Origin: Sagittula stellata E-37
Lineage (GTDB): Bacteria > Pseudomonadota > Alphaproteobacteria > Rhodobacterales > Rhodobacteraceae
DNA: 64,000 bases
NCBI RefSeq assembly: GCF_039724765.1
Contig: NZ_CP155729.1
Coordinates: 4,287,501-4,351,500, forward strand
Direction: 5' to 3'
Each line of letters opens with the position of its first letter. Position 1 is the first letter of the stretch. This document shows positions 15,285 through 25,900 of this stretch, in pieces. The notes beneath the pieces were generated by a model that saw only the letters and a program-made list of their open reading frames with translations, ran no database searches and was not told the DNA's origin. A program made the translations under genes and the position numbers.

Positions 15285-16421
15285 ATGAGTGACTCGCCCC
15301 CGCCTTTCGAATCCGCTCCGCCGCCCAGCGGCCCGACAGAGGAACACCGCTTCCCCTGCGACCAGTGCGGCGCCGACTATCGCTTTGATCCTGAAAGGAA
15401 TATGTTGATCTGCGACTTCTGCGGATCGACCCGCGAGGTGATCGAACAGACCGGCCCCTGGGAAGGCGGCCTGAAAGAGCTCGACTTCCGGGCGGCGATC
15501 GACAACCTTCTGCCGCTTCAGGAGATGGAGGAGACCCGCGTCACCACCTGCCCGAACTGCGCTGCGCAGCTCGAATTCGACCCGGCGGTGCATGCCACGG
15601 AATGCCCCTTCTGTGCCACGCCCGTGGTTGCCGACACAGGCACGCACAGACACATCAAGCCACGGGGATTGCTGCCTTTTGCGCTGGACGAATCCGCCGC
15701 GCGGGACTCCATGACCAAATGGCTGGGCAAGCTCTGGTTCGCACCCGGCGGGCTTCAGGACTATGCCCGGAAGGGGCGCAAGATGAGCGGCATCTACGTC
15801 CCCTACTGGACCTACGACGCCAACACGGCCTCGCGCTACTCGGGCGAACGCGGCACGGTCTACTACGTGACAGAAACAGTCGTGCGCGACGGCAAACGCC
15901 AGCAGGTGCAGGTCCAGAAGATCCGCTGGTCCCCCGCCTCCGGCCATGTCTCGCGCTTCTTCGACGACGTTCTGGTGCTGGCCTCGAAGGCGCTGCCGAA
16001 ACGCTTCACCGACGCCTTGGAGCCGTGGGATCTGGCCGCTCTGGAACCCTACCGCCCTGAATTTCTTGCCGGTTTCAGGGCCGAAGGCTACCAGGTCGAT
16101 CTCGACGAAGGTTTTGTCGAGGCGCGCGCCCACATGGACCGGCAGATCGAACGGGACGTGAAGTTCGACATCGGCGGCGACCGCCAGCGCATCCACCGCA
16201 TCGACACGAACGTCTCTGACGTGACCTTCAAGCACATCCTGCTGCCGGTCTGGCTGGCGGCCTACAAGTACCGGGGCAAGACCTACCGCTTCGTGGTCAA
16301 CGGCCGCACGGGCCGGGTGCAGGGCGAACGGCCATGGTCGACGTGGAAGATCGCGGTTGCGGTGATTCTCGGCCTGATCGTCGCGGCCGGCGTGGGCTAT
16401 GTCTTCGCCCAGAACCAGTGA
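15285..16421 (+). CDS. double zinc-ribbon, C-terminally membrane-anchored protein (YdjG-like)
   Basis: 378 residues. Two CxxC...CxxC zinc ribbons: FPCDQCGADYRFD...ICDFCGST (about 24-50) and TTCPNCAAQLEFD...ECPFCATPVV (about 87-118). A large globular middle follows (KLWFAPGGLQDYARKGRKMSGIYVPYWTYDANT, then beta-rich repeats), and a C-terminal transmembrane helix WKIAVAVILGLIVAAGVGYVFA (about 355-376) anchors it. Proteins of this type, often misnamed replication factor Y, accompany SPFH/YdjI genes in PspA-like stress operons. Here the SPFH gene is 1.7 kb upstream. ATG 15285 is preferred over the TTG at 15264. Confidence 0.85.
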   Translation: MSDSPPPFESAPPPSGPTEEHRFPCDQCGADYRFDPERNMLICDFCGSTREVIEQTGPWEGGLKELDFRAAIDNLLPLQEMEETRVTTCPNCAAQLEFDPAVHATECPFCATPVVADTGTHRHIKPRGLLPFALDESAARDSMTKWLGKLWFAPGGLQDYARKGRKMSGIYVPYWTYDANTASRYSGERGTVYYVTETVVRDGKRQQVQVQKIRWSPASGHVSRFFDDVLVLASKALPKRFTDALEPWDLAALEPYRPEFLAGFRAEGYQVDLDEGFVEARAHMDRQIERDVKFDIGGDRQRIHRIDTNVSDVTFKHILLPVWLAAYKYRGKTYRFVVNGRTGRVQGERPWSTWKIAVAVILGLIVAAGVGYVFAQNQ

Positions 16422-16679
16422 GGGCAGGCGGCGCAAAGCCCCGCCCTACAGCCTGCTGCGCCCCGTGGATTAACGGATTCGTAACCCGTGACGGGCAAGG
16501 TGTGACCACCCCGCAACGTGTCCCGCCGGTGACGACCGGAAGGTTAACGGCCCGGTGCGCCGCAATGCACCGGGCATGTTTCTCCGGGTCCGGATCCGCA
16601 ACATGGGCTTGACCCCTTCCGCATTCGCGTCTCTTCCTGATAGGTAGCGCAAACACGAATGCCAGAAGGGACCGGACCC

Positions 16680-17579
16680 ATGATCCTCTGCTGCGGCGAA
16701 GCTCTTATCGACATGCTGCCTCGCGAAACGACCGCAGGTGAGGCGGCCTTCGCCCCCTACGCCGGCGGCGCGGTCTTCAACACCGCCATCGCGCTTGGTC
16801 GCCTCGGCGCCCCGGCGGGCTACTTCGGCGGACTGTCGAACGACCTGTTCGGCCAGATCCTGGCATCGACCCTGACGGCCTCGAAGGTCGATCACAGCCC
16901 CGCTGCGCGCAGCGACCGTCCCACGACGCTGGCCTTTGTCACGCTGGTGGACGGGCACGCAAAATACGCTTTCTACGACGAGAACACAGCCGGGCGGATG
17001 CTGTCGACGGATCAGCTTCCGAAGCTGGACGACACCTGCAAGGCCCTGTTCTTCGGTGGTATTTCCCTGGTGGGTGAACCCGCTGCGGACACCTATGCCG
17101 AGTTGTGCGAGCGGGCGGGCGACCGCGTGGTGATGATCGACCCGAACATCCGGCCCGGGTTCATCACGGATGAACCGCGCTACCGTGCGCGCCTGACGGC
17201 CATGCTGAACCGCGCCGACGTGGTAAAGATCTCCGACGAGGATATGGAGTGGCTGGGCACGGCGCCCGAAACGCTGCTGAAGCAGGGCGTGGCACTGGTG
17301 CTGGTGACGCGCGGCGCGGAAGGTGTCGACATGGTCAGCCGCGAAGGGACAAAGCGCATCGCCGCGCAGAAGGTCTCCGTGGTCGACACCGTTGGCGCCG
17401 GCGACACGTTCAACGCGGGCTTCCTCGCCGGGCTCGACCGGGCTGGGCTGCTGAGCCGGGAAAGGCTTGGCGCCGCATGGCTCGACGATCTCGCGCCCGC
17501 CGCCGACCTCGGTGCCCGCGCCGCTGCGATCACCGTCAGCCGCGCCGGCGCAAACCCGCCCTGGGACAACGAGTTGTGA
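16680..17579 (+). CDS. PfkB-family carbohydrate kinase (fructokinase-like)
   Basis: 299-residue ribokinase-fold kinase. It begins [15 protein letters not shown], has the sugar-binding [15 protein letters not shown], the anion hole and catalytic base motif [17 protein letters not shown] (Asp base near 249), and the [16 protein letters not shown] lid strand. The set fits fructokinase/2-keto-3-deoxygluconate kinase type; substrate not certain. ATG 16680 is chosen because AGAAGGGA lies at the right distance; ATG 16659 has none. Its TGA overlaps the GTG start of dtd by 4 bases, so the two are co-translated though functionally unrelated. Confidence 0.85.
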   Translation: MILCCGEALIDMLPRETTAGEAAFAPYAGGAVFNTAIALGRLGAPAGYFGGLSNDLFGQILASTLTASKVDHSPAARSDRPTTLAFVTLVDGHAKYAFYDENTAGRMLSTDQLPKLDDTCKALFFGGISLVGEPAADTYAELCERAGDRVVMIDPNIRPGFITDEPRYRARLTAMLNRADVVKISDEDMEWLGTAPETLLKQGVALVLVTRGAEGVDMVSREGTKRIAAQKVSVVDTVGAGDTFNAGFLAGLDRAGLLSRERLGAAWLDDLAPAADLGARAAAITVSRAGANPPWDNEL

Positions 17580-18019
17580 GGGCCCTGATCCAGCGCGTCA
17601 CCGCGGCCCGGGTCGAGATCGGCGGCTCCACCGTCGGAGAGATCGGTCCCGGCCTGATGATCCTCGTGTGCGCCATGCAGGGCGACACGGAGGCAGAGGC
17701 CGACCGGCTCGCTGCCAAGATCGCCAAGCTGCGGATCTTCCGCGACGACGAAGACCGCATGAACCGCTCCGTCATCGACACCGGCGGCGCGGCGCTTGTC
17801 GTCAGCCAGTTCACCCTTGCGGCGGATACCTCGCGCGGGAACCGGCCCGGCTTTTCCGCCGCCGCCCGTCCGGACGAGGGCGAACGCCTCTACAACCACT
17901 TCGCCGCGCAGATCCAGACGCTGGGCATCCCCGTCGCGACGGGCCGCTTCGGCGCCGACATGGCGGTCAGCCTGACCAACGACGGTCCGGTGACGGTCTG
18001 GATGGACACCGACAGCTGA
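17576..18019 (+). CDS. dtd: D-aminoacyl-tRNA deacylase
   Basis: 147-residue homodimeric deacylase that clears D-amino acids (and Gly-tRNA-Ala) from tRNA. Starts with GTG at 17576 overlapping the kinase stop (GTGA). It has [16 protein letters not shown] at the N-terminus, the catalytic [17 protein letters not shown] motif, and the C-terminal cross-subunit Gly-cisPro motif in [13 protein letters not shown]. Length and motifs are standard. Confidence 0.94.
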   Translation: MRALIQRVTAARVEIGGSTVGEIGPGLMILVCAMQGDTEAEADRLAAKIAKLRIFRDDEDRMNRSVIDTGGAALVVSQFTLAADTSRGNRPGFSAAARPDEGERLYNHFAAQIQTLGIPVATGRFGADMAVSLTNDGPVTVWMDTDS

Positions 18020-18110
18020 CTGGCGGCAGTCCCAAGGAGACGGCCGAAGGCCTGCGACGAGACACCCTGTGCGCCGCAGGCGCGCCGCCGGATTACGGAT
18101 CGTGGCCGGC

Positions 18111-19292
18111 TTACGGTTCCCGGAAGGCGTCGCGAGATTTGTAGAGCGGTTTCAGGAGATACTGCAGCACCGTCTTTTCGCCGGTGTGCAGTTCCACCTG
18201 CGCCTGCATCCCGGGGCGGACTTCCATCGCCGCCTGCCGGTCTGTCATCGCGTCCCGGTCAACACGGGCCGTCACCTTGTAGTGCGGCGGCAGTTCCGGG
18301 CGGCGCTCGTCCTTGAAGGTGTCAGCCGAGATCACGTCCACCCGCCCCTTCAGTGCGCCGTAGATCGTGTAATCGTAGGCCGAAAGCTTGATGGTGACTT
18401 CCTGCCCGGGACGGATCCCGGCGATGTCCTCCGGCTTCACCTTGGCCTCGACGAACAGTTCCTCGTCCAGCGGGATGATCTGCATGATCTCCTCGCCGGG
18501 CCGCACCACGCCGCCGATTGTGGTCACGCTCAGCTTGTTCACCACCCCATGGAGCGGCGACACCAGCACCGTCCGGTTGAGTTGGTCCAGCGACGCCTTC
18601 AGGTTCTGCTTCAGCGTCGCAAGTTCCTTCAGCGTTTCGGAGAATTCCTCGGCGCGTGCCAGTTCGGTGCGCGTCACGATCTCGTCGTAGGCATTCTTCG
18701 CATCCGCATAGGCTTTGCGCGCGCGCGTCACCTCGATCAGCGCGACGACCTTCTTGTCCAGAAGGTTCTCCATCAGCGCCTTCTCTTCCGCCGCCTGGTC
18801 GAGCACCTTCTGCGCCCCCTGACGGCGCGAGATATAGTCGGACTGCCGCGCCGCCAGCAGCGCCTGTTCCGAAGCGACCATGGCTGGCAGGCGCTCCCTC
18901 AGCACCTCGGGAACCTCTACCACGGAATTGCCCGACAGCTCCGCCTCCAGCCGCAGCCGGCGGATTTCCAACGCGGTGATCTGGTCGCGCAGGTCGTCCA
19001 CCGACGATCTGAACTGCGTGCCGTGCAGCCGGGCCAGCACGTCGCCGCGCAGCACTTCGTCGCCTTCCTTCACCAGAAGCTCGGACAAGATGCCGCCTTC
19101 GAGGTTCTGGATGATCTGCGGACGGGAGGATGAGATGATCTCGCCCTCCGCCCTCACGATTTCGTCCAGCCACGCCATCGACGCCCAGACGATGAACACC
19201 CAGACGGTGATGGCGCACAGCCAGATGGTCATCGAGGGACCGCGCAGGTTCTTCGACAGTTGCGCGCCCAGGTTGGTGGAGGAGGCCGCCAT
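18111..19292 (-). CDS. type I secretion periplasmic adaptor (HlyD/LapC family)
   Basis: 393-residue membrane-fusion protein. One N-terminal transmembrane helix (about 23-43, MTIWLCAITVWVFIVWASMAW), then the first lipoyl half (EGEIISSSRPQIIQNLEGGILSELLV), a long coiled-coil hairpin (about 95-240) and the second lipoyl half and beta-barrel ending in GMQAQVELHTGEKTVLQYLLKPL, the HlyD signature. ATG 19292 overlaps the ABC exporter stop by one base; a GTG sits one codon upstream. Last gene of the adhesin export operon. It bridges the inner-membrane ABC protein and the TolC-like pore. Confidence 0.92.
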   Translation of the reverse strand: MAASSTNLGAQLSKNLRGPSMTIWLCAITVWVFIVWASMAWLDEIVRAEGEIISSSRPQIIQNLEGGILSELLVKEGDEVLRGDVLARLHGTQFRSSVDDLRDQITALEIRRLRLEAELSGNSVVEVPEVLRERLPAMVASEQALLAARQSDYISRRQGAQKVLDQAAEEKALMENLLDKKVVALIEVTRARKAYADAKNAYDEIVTRTELARAEEFSETLKELATLKQNLKASLDQLNRTVLVSPLHGVVNKLSVTTIGGVVRPGEEIMQIIPLDEELFVEAKVKPEDIAGIRPGQEVTIKLSAYDYTIYGALKGRVDVISADTFKDERRPELPPHYKVTARVDRDAMTDRQAAMEVRPGMQAQVELHTGEKTVLQYLLKPLYKSRDAFREP

Positions 19293-21520
19293 CACGCTAC
19301 CCCCGTCGCGGGCATGGACGCGGTCACCGGGGCCGGGGCGCCTGCCACCTGTGCGCCGCGCAGATGCGCAAGGACCTGATCGCGCGGCCCGTCCACGATC
19401 ATCCGTCCGTTCGCCAGGATCATGGTCCGATCCGCCAGTTGCAGAATCGGCACGCGGTGTGTCGCGATCACCGCCGTGCGCCCGGCCAGCCAGTGCTCCA
19501 ACCGTGAAATCAGCGTCTTCTCAAGCGTCTGGTCCAGTGCAGCGGTGGGCTCGTCCAGCAGGCAGACGCTCGGGTCCTGCAGCCACAGACGCGCCCAGCC
19601 GATCGACTGCCGCTGCCCGACCGACAGGCCTTCGCCGCCGTCGCGGATGTCGAGGTCCAGCCCCTTGGGATGCGCCTTCACAAACGGGCCAAGCCCTGCA
19701 AAGTCCAGCGCCTCATAAAGCCGGTTGTCGTCCCGCTCTAGCAGAGAAAGATTCAGGTTGTCGCGCAGCGTGCCGTGGAACAGCCGCACGTCCTGCCCGA
19801 GGTAGCCGATGTTGCGGCGCAGGTCCTTGGGTTCGATCTGCGCCATCTCCGTTCCGTCCACCAGCACCTTGCCGGTCTGCGGCTGGTAAAGCCCGGTCAG
19901 AAGTTTCAAGAGCGTCGACTTGCCCGATCCGTTCGCGCCCAGCACGGAGATCACCTGCCCCGGCAGGATGCTCAGCGCGTTCACGTCCAGAACCGCCGCG
20001 CCATCGGGATCGTAGCCGAAACTCACGCCCTGAAGGTCGAAGCGCCCACCCAGTGCCTCGCGGCGCAGGTAGGTGCGGGTCTCGGACCGGTCCTGTTGTA
20101 CCTCGGCGATGGAATCGAGCCCGTCCAACGCCGCCTTGACGTTGCCCCAGCGGGCAAGGATGCCCGAAAGCTGGGTCAGCGGCGCCAGCGTGCGGGAACA
20201 CAGAATGCCGACCGCGATGATCGACCCCACGGTGAATTCCCCTGCGAAGACGAGGTAGGTGCCTGTAATGACGGCCGAGACATAGGTGGCTTGCTGGACG
20301 CCCTGGCTCCAGAACGTCAGCTTTGCGGCCAGTTTGCGCTGGTCGGAGGACTTCAGGGCCTGCACGGCGCTCAGTTCATCCCACACCCGGGCAAAGCGGT
20401 CTTCGGCGCGCTGCGTCTTGATGGTGTCCAGTTCGACGACGGTCTCCTGCAACAGCCGCGACTGCTTGGACGAGGCCCCCTGCATTTCCTGCGTCAGCCG
20501 GATCATGCGGCGCTGCATGAAGAAACCGGGGACGACCATCAGGATGCCCCCCGCCACCAACACCCAGACGACGCTGCCCGCGATGGACCAGACCAGAAGC
20601 AGGAAGACGAAGATGAAGGGGATGTCGGCAAGCGCGCCCACGGTCGAGGCGGTGAAGAATTCCCGCACCGATCCGAACTCCCGCATGGAGGAGAATAGCT
20701 GCGACGGTGTCCGCCCCGGCAGGTCCGACCGCATCCCCAGCAGACGCTTCATCAGCAGGCCCTGCACGCCCAGCTCGATCTGCCGCCCTGCCCCGTCCAG
20801 CAATTGAGACCGCGCGATCTTCAGGAAACCTTCGAGCAGCAGCGCCAGACCCGCGCCCGCCGCCAGAACCCACAGCGTCGCCTCGGACTGGTGGGGAATC
20901 ACCCGGTCGTAGACCTGGAGCGAAAACAACGCGACCGAGACGGCCAGCACGTTCGCCACGAATGAGCCAAGAGCCACCTCTCCGAACTGCTTGGTGAAGT
21001 GACCGAACTGCCCCCAGAACCAGTGCCGCTTGCGCTCGACCGCGGCGTGGGTTTCGGCGAGGTAGGCGACCGGTGCCTCTGCCCGGATCAACTGCCCCGA
21101 AAAGAAACGCCCGAATTCCGCGAGTTCCACCTCGGAGGTTCGGGATACCGTGGTGTCGTCGTAGATCGTCAGGAAACCCGCGTCTTGCGACAGGACCAGC
21201 ACCGCCTGCCCGTTCCTCATGACGGCAATGGCCGGCCAGAGCCCGGGCACGAGGCTGTCGGGTTCATCCTCCAGCGCCAGCAATCCCGCGGCCTCGATCC
21301 CGCAACGCAGGGCATAGGCATCGTAGCTGTCGTCGCATCCGGCGTTTTGCGACAGGGCTTCCAGGATGTCTGTCGCCTTGGCTTCGACCCCGAGCCGTCC
21401 TGCCAGCACACGGACCAGCGTCGCACGGGCACGCGCCCGTGTGCTGAACCGCGACGACGTGCCGGCGCCGTGCCCGGACGGCACCGCCCTCAGAACGGCG
21501 TCCCGCGCCCGCCCTGCCAT
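19292..21520 (-). CDS. type I secretion ABC exporter, LssB/LapB-like, with degenerate C39-like domain
   Basis: 742 residues. An N-terminal C39-peptidase-like domain (about 20-160) lacks a clear catalytic Cys-His pair and so should only bind substrate. The six-helix export domain is about 165-450, and the ABC domain has Walker A LGANGSGKSTLLKLL, signature LSVGQRQSIGWARLWL and Walker B VCLLDEPTAALD. This architecture is that of exporters for giant adhesins. The chosen ATG is 21520; a TTG at 21538 overlapping the tolC stop would add 6 residues. Overlaps with both neighbours show a tight operon. Confidence 0.92.
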   Translation of the reverse strand: MAGRARDAVLRAVPSGHGAGTSSRFSTRARARATLVRVLAGRLGVEAKATDILEALSQNAGCDDSYDAYALRCGIEAAGLLALEDEPDSLVPGLWPAIAVMRNGQAVLVLSQDAGFLTIYDDTTVSRTSEVELAEFGRFFSGQLIRAEAPVAYLAETHAAVERKRHWFWGQFGHFTKQFGEVALGSFVANVLAVSVALFSLQVYDRVIPHQSEATLWVLAAGAGLALLLEGFLKIARSQLLDGAGRQIELGVQGLLMKRLLGMRSDLPGRTPSQLFSSMREFGSVREFFTASTVGALADIPFIFVFLLLVWSIAGSVVWVLVAGGILMVVPGFFMQRRMIRLTQEMQGASSKQSRLLQETVVELDTIKTQRAEDRFARVWDELSAVQALKSSDQRKLAAKLTFWSQGVQQATYVSAVITGTYLVFAGEFTVGSIIAVGILCSRTLAPLTQLSGILARWGNVKAALDGLDSIAEVQQDRSETRTYLRREALGGRFDLQGVSFGYDPDGAAVLDVNALSILPGQVISVLGANGSGKSTLLKLLTGLYQPQTGKVLVDGTEMAQIEPKDLRRNIGYLGQDVRLFHGTLRDNLNLSLLERDDNRLYEALDFAGLGPFVKAHPKGLDLDIRDGGEGLSVGQRQSIGWARLWLQDPSVCLLDEPTAALDQTLEKTLISRLEHWLAGRTAVIATHRVPILQLADRTMILANGRMIVDGPRDQVLAHLRGAQVAGAPAPVTASMPATGVA

Positions 21521-21534
21521 ATGCAGGACCTGGC

Positions 21535-22860
21535 TCAAATCGCGCCGCCTTCGGCCAGCGCGCCGCGCAGGCGGGCCAGCTCAAGTTCCGCGCGGGCGGC
21601 CTTGTACTTCAGCTCGATCTCGGTCTCCAGCGCGCGGGCGTAGGTCTCGTACGTGCCCACCACGTCCATGACCTGCCGCTGTCCGCCTTCGAACTGGCGC
21701 TGGAACATGTCGAGGTTCTGTTTAGCCGCGGCGGTCAGGCCCTTCGCCTCGCCCGCCTGCCGCTTGTAGGCCGCGAGTTTCGACTGCTGGCTGGCAATGT
21801 GGCGGTCCGCGATTTCGCGCGCTTCGGCGACCTTCCGGTCAGACGTCTCCTTGGTCGCCTCGATGGCCTTGAACTCTGCCAGCGTGCCAAGCCCGAAAAG
21901 GGAGTCCGTTGTCACTTCCAGCCCGGCGCCGGTGTCGCCGTGGCGATTGACGGTTCCGGTGGCCGCAAGGCCCGGCAGGTGGCCCGCCCGCTCGATCCGG
22001 GCCATGGCCAGCGCCTGTTCCCGTTCGGCGCGTGCGCGCAGGACGCCGAGAGCCTCGCCCGCCGCATCGTCGCGCAGTCCGCCAAGCCCGCGCAGATCCG
22101 TCAGGGACAGCGCCGTCATGGCGTTCAATTCGGCGATGGCCGTCGCTTCCGCCTCCTGCGCCTCTGCGGAACGCGCGCGGATGGAAGCCAGTTTCTGTTG
22201 CAGGACGTTCAGGTCGGAGGTGTTCGAAACGCCACCCTGCACGCGCTGCTGCAGGACCCATTCGAACTTTGCCATGTCGTCGTAAGCGCGGTCGAGGTGC
22301 AGCGAAAGATCGCGGCTTTCCTCTGCCGTTACGTAAAGCGACAGCGCCTCGAAGACCCGCCGGTTGCCGTCCTCGACAAGCTGAACCGCCGCGCGTTCGA
22401 CATCCGCCTTTGCCAGGTCGCGCTCGGCCACCTTGCGCCCGTTGTCGAACAGCACCTGGTTCACGACCATCTCCGCGACCAGATCGCCGAGAGAGGTCAA
22501 GGATACACGCGGCCCGATCTTGGGCATCCAGTTCTTCTGAGCCGCTTCGGCCCGCAGTTCCGCCACGCGCAACTCCGCCTCCGCCACCCGGGCGTCGGAG
22601 GCGATGACGGCGTGCGATACGCGGGCATAGGGCGTGCCGGAAATGATGACCGACGGACGGGTCTGGAGGGCGGATATGATCTCCGAGGCGTCACCTTGTC
22701 TGACCACGGCCTTTCGGACGCCGCCATCCTGTTCCGCCGGAATCGTCGCTTCCGCGCTTCTGAAGCGCGAAACGATGCCTTCGCCAATGTCTGTTGAACA
22801 CCCTGCCATCATCGCCGTGATGGCGATCATGGACAGACTACGCCTGATTACTAAACTCAT
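21535..22860 (-). CDS. TolC-family outer-membrane lipoprotein of the type I system
   Basis: 441 residues. Signal MSLVIRRSLSMIAITAMMAGC has a lipobox ending in Cys21, so the protein is probably lipid-anchored, as in OprM-type channels. Two OEP repeats are seen: helices around SHAVIASDARVAEAELRVAELRAEAAQKNW, and AGLEVTTDSLFGLGTLAEFKAIEATKETSDRKVAEAREIA in the second half, giving the alpha-barrel tunnel. It sits between the adhesin and the ABC exporter and supplies the outer-membrane pore for adhesin export. ATG 22860 is preferred; the frame is open 46 codons upstream without coding character. Confidence 0.9.
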   Translation of the reverse strand: MSLVIRRSLSMIAITAMMAGCSTDIGEGIVSRFRSAEATIPAEQDGGVRKAVVRQGDASEIISALQTRPSVIISGTPYARVSHAVIASDARVAEAELRVAELRAEAAQKNWMPKIGPRVSLTSLGDLVAEMVVNQVLFDNGRKVAERDLAKADVERAAVQLVEDGNRRVFEALSLYVTAEESRDLSLHLDRAYDDMAKFEWVLQQRVQGGVSNTSDLNVLQQKLASIRARSAEAQEAEATAIAELNAMTALSLTDLRGLGGLRDDAAGEALGVLRARAEREQALAMARIERAGHLPGLAATGTVNRHGDTGAGLEVTTDSLFGLGTLAEFKAIEATKETSDRKVAEAREIADRHIASQQSKLAAYKRQAGEAKGLTAAAKQNLDMFQRQFEGGQRQVMDVVGTYETYARALETEIELKYKAARAELELARLRGALAEGGAI

Positions 22861-22907
22861 TTCGTGCCCCCGTTGTCGGCCCGACTGCTCTGGGTACCGG
22901 GATTCGG

Positions 22908-22926
22908 GGGCCGGTTGGTCCGGCCC
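22908..22926 (-). terminator. intercistronic hairpin between adhesin and its export genes
   Basis: GGGCCGG-TTGGT-CCGGCCC, a perfect 7-bp stem with a 5-base loop (GT wobble and GC pair can extend it). It lies in the 109-base gap after the adhesin stop. There is no U-tract, so partial attenuation or 3'-end protection of the adhesin message is likely. Confidence 0.5.
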
Positions 22927-22969
22927 TCCGAATGTCTTGCTTTTGCGCCCGCCATGCAGGCACCTGTCT

Positions 22970-25900
22970 TCAGATGACCACGTTGGTAATGTCGTCATCG
23001 ATTAGGACAGTGGCACCGCCCAGTTCGAAGACGTTGAAGGTATTGCCGTCCTGCGTCACCGTTCCGTTCGAGGTGGCGCCGGAGATCGTGACCATGTCGT
23101 CCGAACCGCCGTGGATCGCCACCGTGTCGGTGGTGGAGGACAGCGCCTGGATCTGGCTTTCGGTGATCGTAAGCTGGCTGTCCTCGGCGAAATGCAGGTC
23201 GATCGTATCGACGTTGAACTGCCGCAGCGCAGATGCGATGTCATCCGACATCTGCACCTGGTTGGTGTGCGGGTCGTCCGTCACGAGGTAGGCGCCGGAG
23301 GTGTTGCCCGCCTGATCTGAAGACGCCAGCACCAGGTGCGTGCCATCGGCGACGGTGTTCTGCAGGAACAGGTAGGTGTCCGGCCCGGCCGACACGGAGT
23401 TGGCGATCTGAACCTCGGAGACATTCGGGTTGCCCGACGGATCGCCGACCTTGCCGAGGAACAGATCGTCGGCGGTCGTATCGGTCCAGACCTGCGCGAC
23501 CCCGCCGCCGCTGCGGCCATAACCGGTCCAGCTCAGGGTGTCCGGAGCTTCGGTGTCGATGCTCAATGTCTCGGTGATCGAGGCGGTGTTGCCCGCCGCG
23601 TCCACGGCCGAGATATGCACCGGCGTGCTGAGCGTTCCGGTCGGGATCGAGGAGGACGGCACATCCACTGTCCAGCTTCCGTTCGGTGCCACCGTCGCCA
23701 CATGGGTGTGGCCGTCGATCTCGATCTCGACGGTCGAGCCCGGCTCCACGTTGCCGGTCAGGGTGATGCCGGCCGCAGCCTCCGCAAAGTTCACGACGCC
23801 ATCGCCCGCAACCGTGCCGGTGGTCTCCAGCAGGTTGACCAGCGTGTCGATGGCGAAGTTGACCTGCGTCGATGCCGTGTTGCCGGCCATATCGGTGGTG
23901 TTCACCGTGGCGGAGGCCGGCATCTCGCCCGCAGGGACCCGCGCGGCGGAAAAATCCACCGACCAGTTGCCGAGGCTGTCCACCGTCGCGTCGTGCGTCA
24001 CACCGTTGAAGGTGACGGATACGGTGGCGCCTGGCTCTGTCGTGCCCTTGAGGGTGAAGCCGTCCGACGCTTCTGCGGCGTTGATGACGTTGTCACCTTC
24101 GACCGGATCGGTGGAGGTGGCGAAGTTCTGCACCTCGGTGTCGACTTTCACGCTGTCGGTCCGGGTCAGCGTATTGCCCGCGCTGTCCACGATCTGCGCC
24201 GTGATCTGCGCTGTGTAGGTGCCCGGGGCGATCTCGTTCGCGGCGAAAGGAGCAACCCAGTTGCCGTTGGCGTCGGTCAGCACCCGGTGCGTCACTCCGT
24301 TCATGGTGACATCGACGTACTGGCCCGGGGTCGAGGTGCCGGTCAGCACCACGCCATCGGACGCTTCGACAAAGTTCACCACATCATCGGTTTCCACCGG
24401 GTCCGGATCGATGGTCAGGCGGCCCGCATCCGTGTCGATGACCACGTTCCGGGTGATCGTCTCGGAGTTGCCAGCCCGGTCGGTCGACACGGCGGTCAGC
24501 ACAGTCGTCAGTTCGCCCGTCGGCAGCTTCGAGGCGTCGAAGGTCGCCGACCAGTTGCCGCTCGCATCGACAGACGCATTCACCGTGTGCCCGTTCAGCG
24601 TCAGCCGCACGGCGCCGCCGGGTTCGGTGGTGCCGGTCAGGGTCAGGCCCTGAGAGACTTCTGCGGCGTTCATCACGCCATCCGCGCCACCCGGCGTGGA
24701 GGTCACGGCGAAATCGCGCACGAAGGTGTCGACCCCGACGCTGCCAGAGGCGGTTGCGGAGTTGCCCGCCGCATCGACGGAAACGGCGCTGGCGGTCAGC
24801 GTCGTTTCGCCTGTGGGGATCTCGGCGGCGGCGAAATTCGCGCTCCAGGTGCCGTCGGCCGCGACGGTTGCCGCGTGTGTCACGTTGCCCAGCGACACCT
24901 GCACCGTCGATCCGGGCTGCGTGGTGCCGGTCAGGACGACACCATCCGCGCGTTCGGCGAAGTTGATGACGCCATCCGTTTCCACGCCGGACGTCGCGAT
25001 GGTGACGGTGTTCAGCGTATCCACCGCGATGCTGCCGGAGGTGCTGGCGCTGTTGCCCGCGACATCGGTCGAGGTGACGGCGACATTCAGCATCGTCTCG
25101 CCCGCCGGGACTGAGGCGGCGGGAACCGTCACGCTCCAGGTGCCGTTGGCGCCTGCCACGGTGTCGATGGCAAACTGCGTGCCGCCCGCGGCGCCGACCG
25201 TACCGGTGATGTGCGCGCCGGGCTCTGCGGTGCCGGTCAGGACAAAGCCGTCCTGCGCCTCTGTCGCGTTGACCACACCGTCGCCTTCGACGGTGGCGGT
25301 ATTCACGGTCACCGCGGTCTGGGTGTCCACGTCGATGCTGACGGTCTGCGTTGCTGTGTTGCCCGCAAGGTCGGTCGAAGTCACCGAAGCGCCCAGCGTT
25401 CCAACACCTTCAGGGATCAGCGCGGGGGGCACAATCACGCTCCACGTACCGGCAGTGTCGGCGGTGGCGCTCAGGGTCTGAGCGCCGATGGCGACCGCGA
25501 TGGTGGCGCCCGGCTCCGCATTCCCAGTCAGAGTCACACCCGCCGCACGTTCCGCCGCGTTCACCACGAAGTCCGCATCGTCGAAGGTGGCGAACAGCGA
25601 GGTATGGCGGTCCACCGCCACAGTGCCGGAGGCCGAAGAGCTGTTGCCCGCCGCATCCACGGCTGTTGCCGTCAGCGTACCGGAATAGCCCAGATCCGAG
25701 TGCCCCGGTGCGCCGTCGATCAGGGACGGCGAGAAGTCGAGAGTCCACGTGCCGTCCTGCGCAACGGTCGTCGTGCCCAGCGTAAACCCGCCAGAGGTCA
25801 CGGTGATCGTCGATCCTGCCTCGCCCGTGCCGGTCACGGTCACGTCAGAACCGTACTCCGCCCCGTTCACCACCCCGTCGACGGCGACGTTGCCGGTGTC

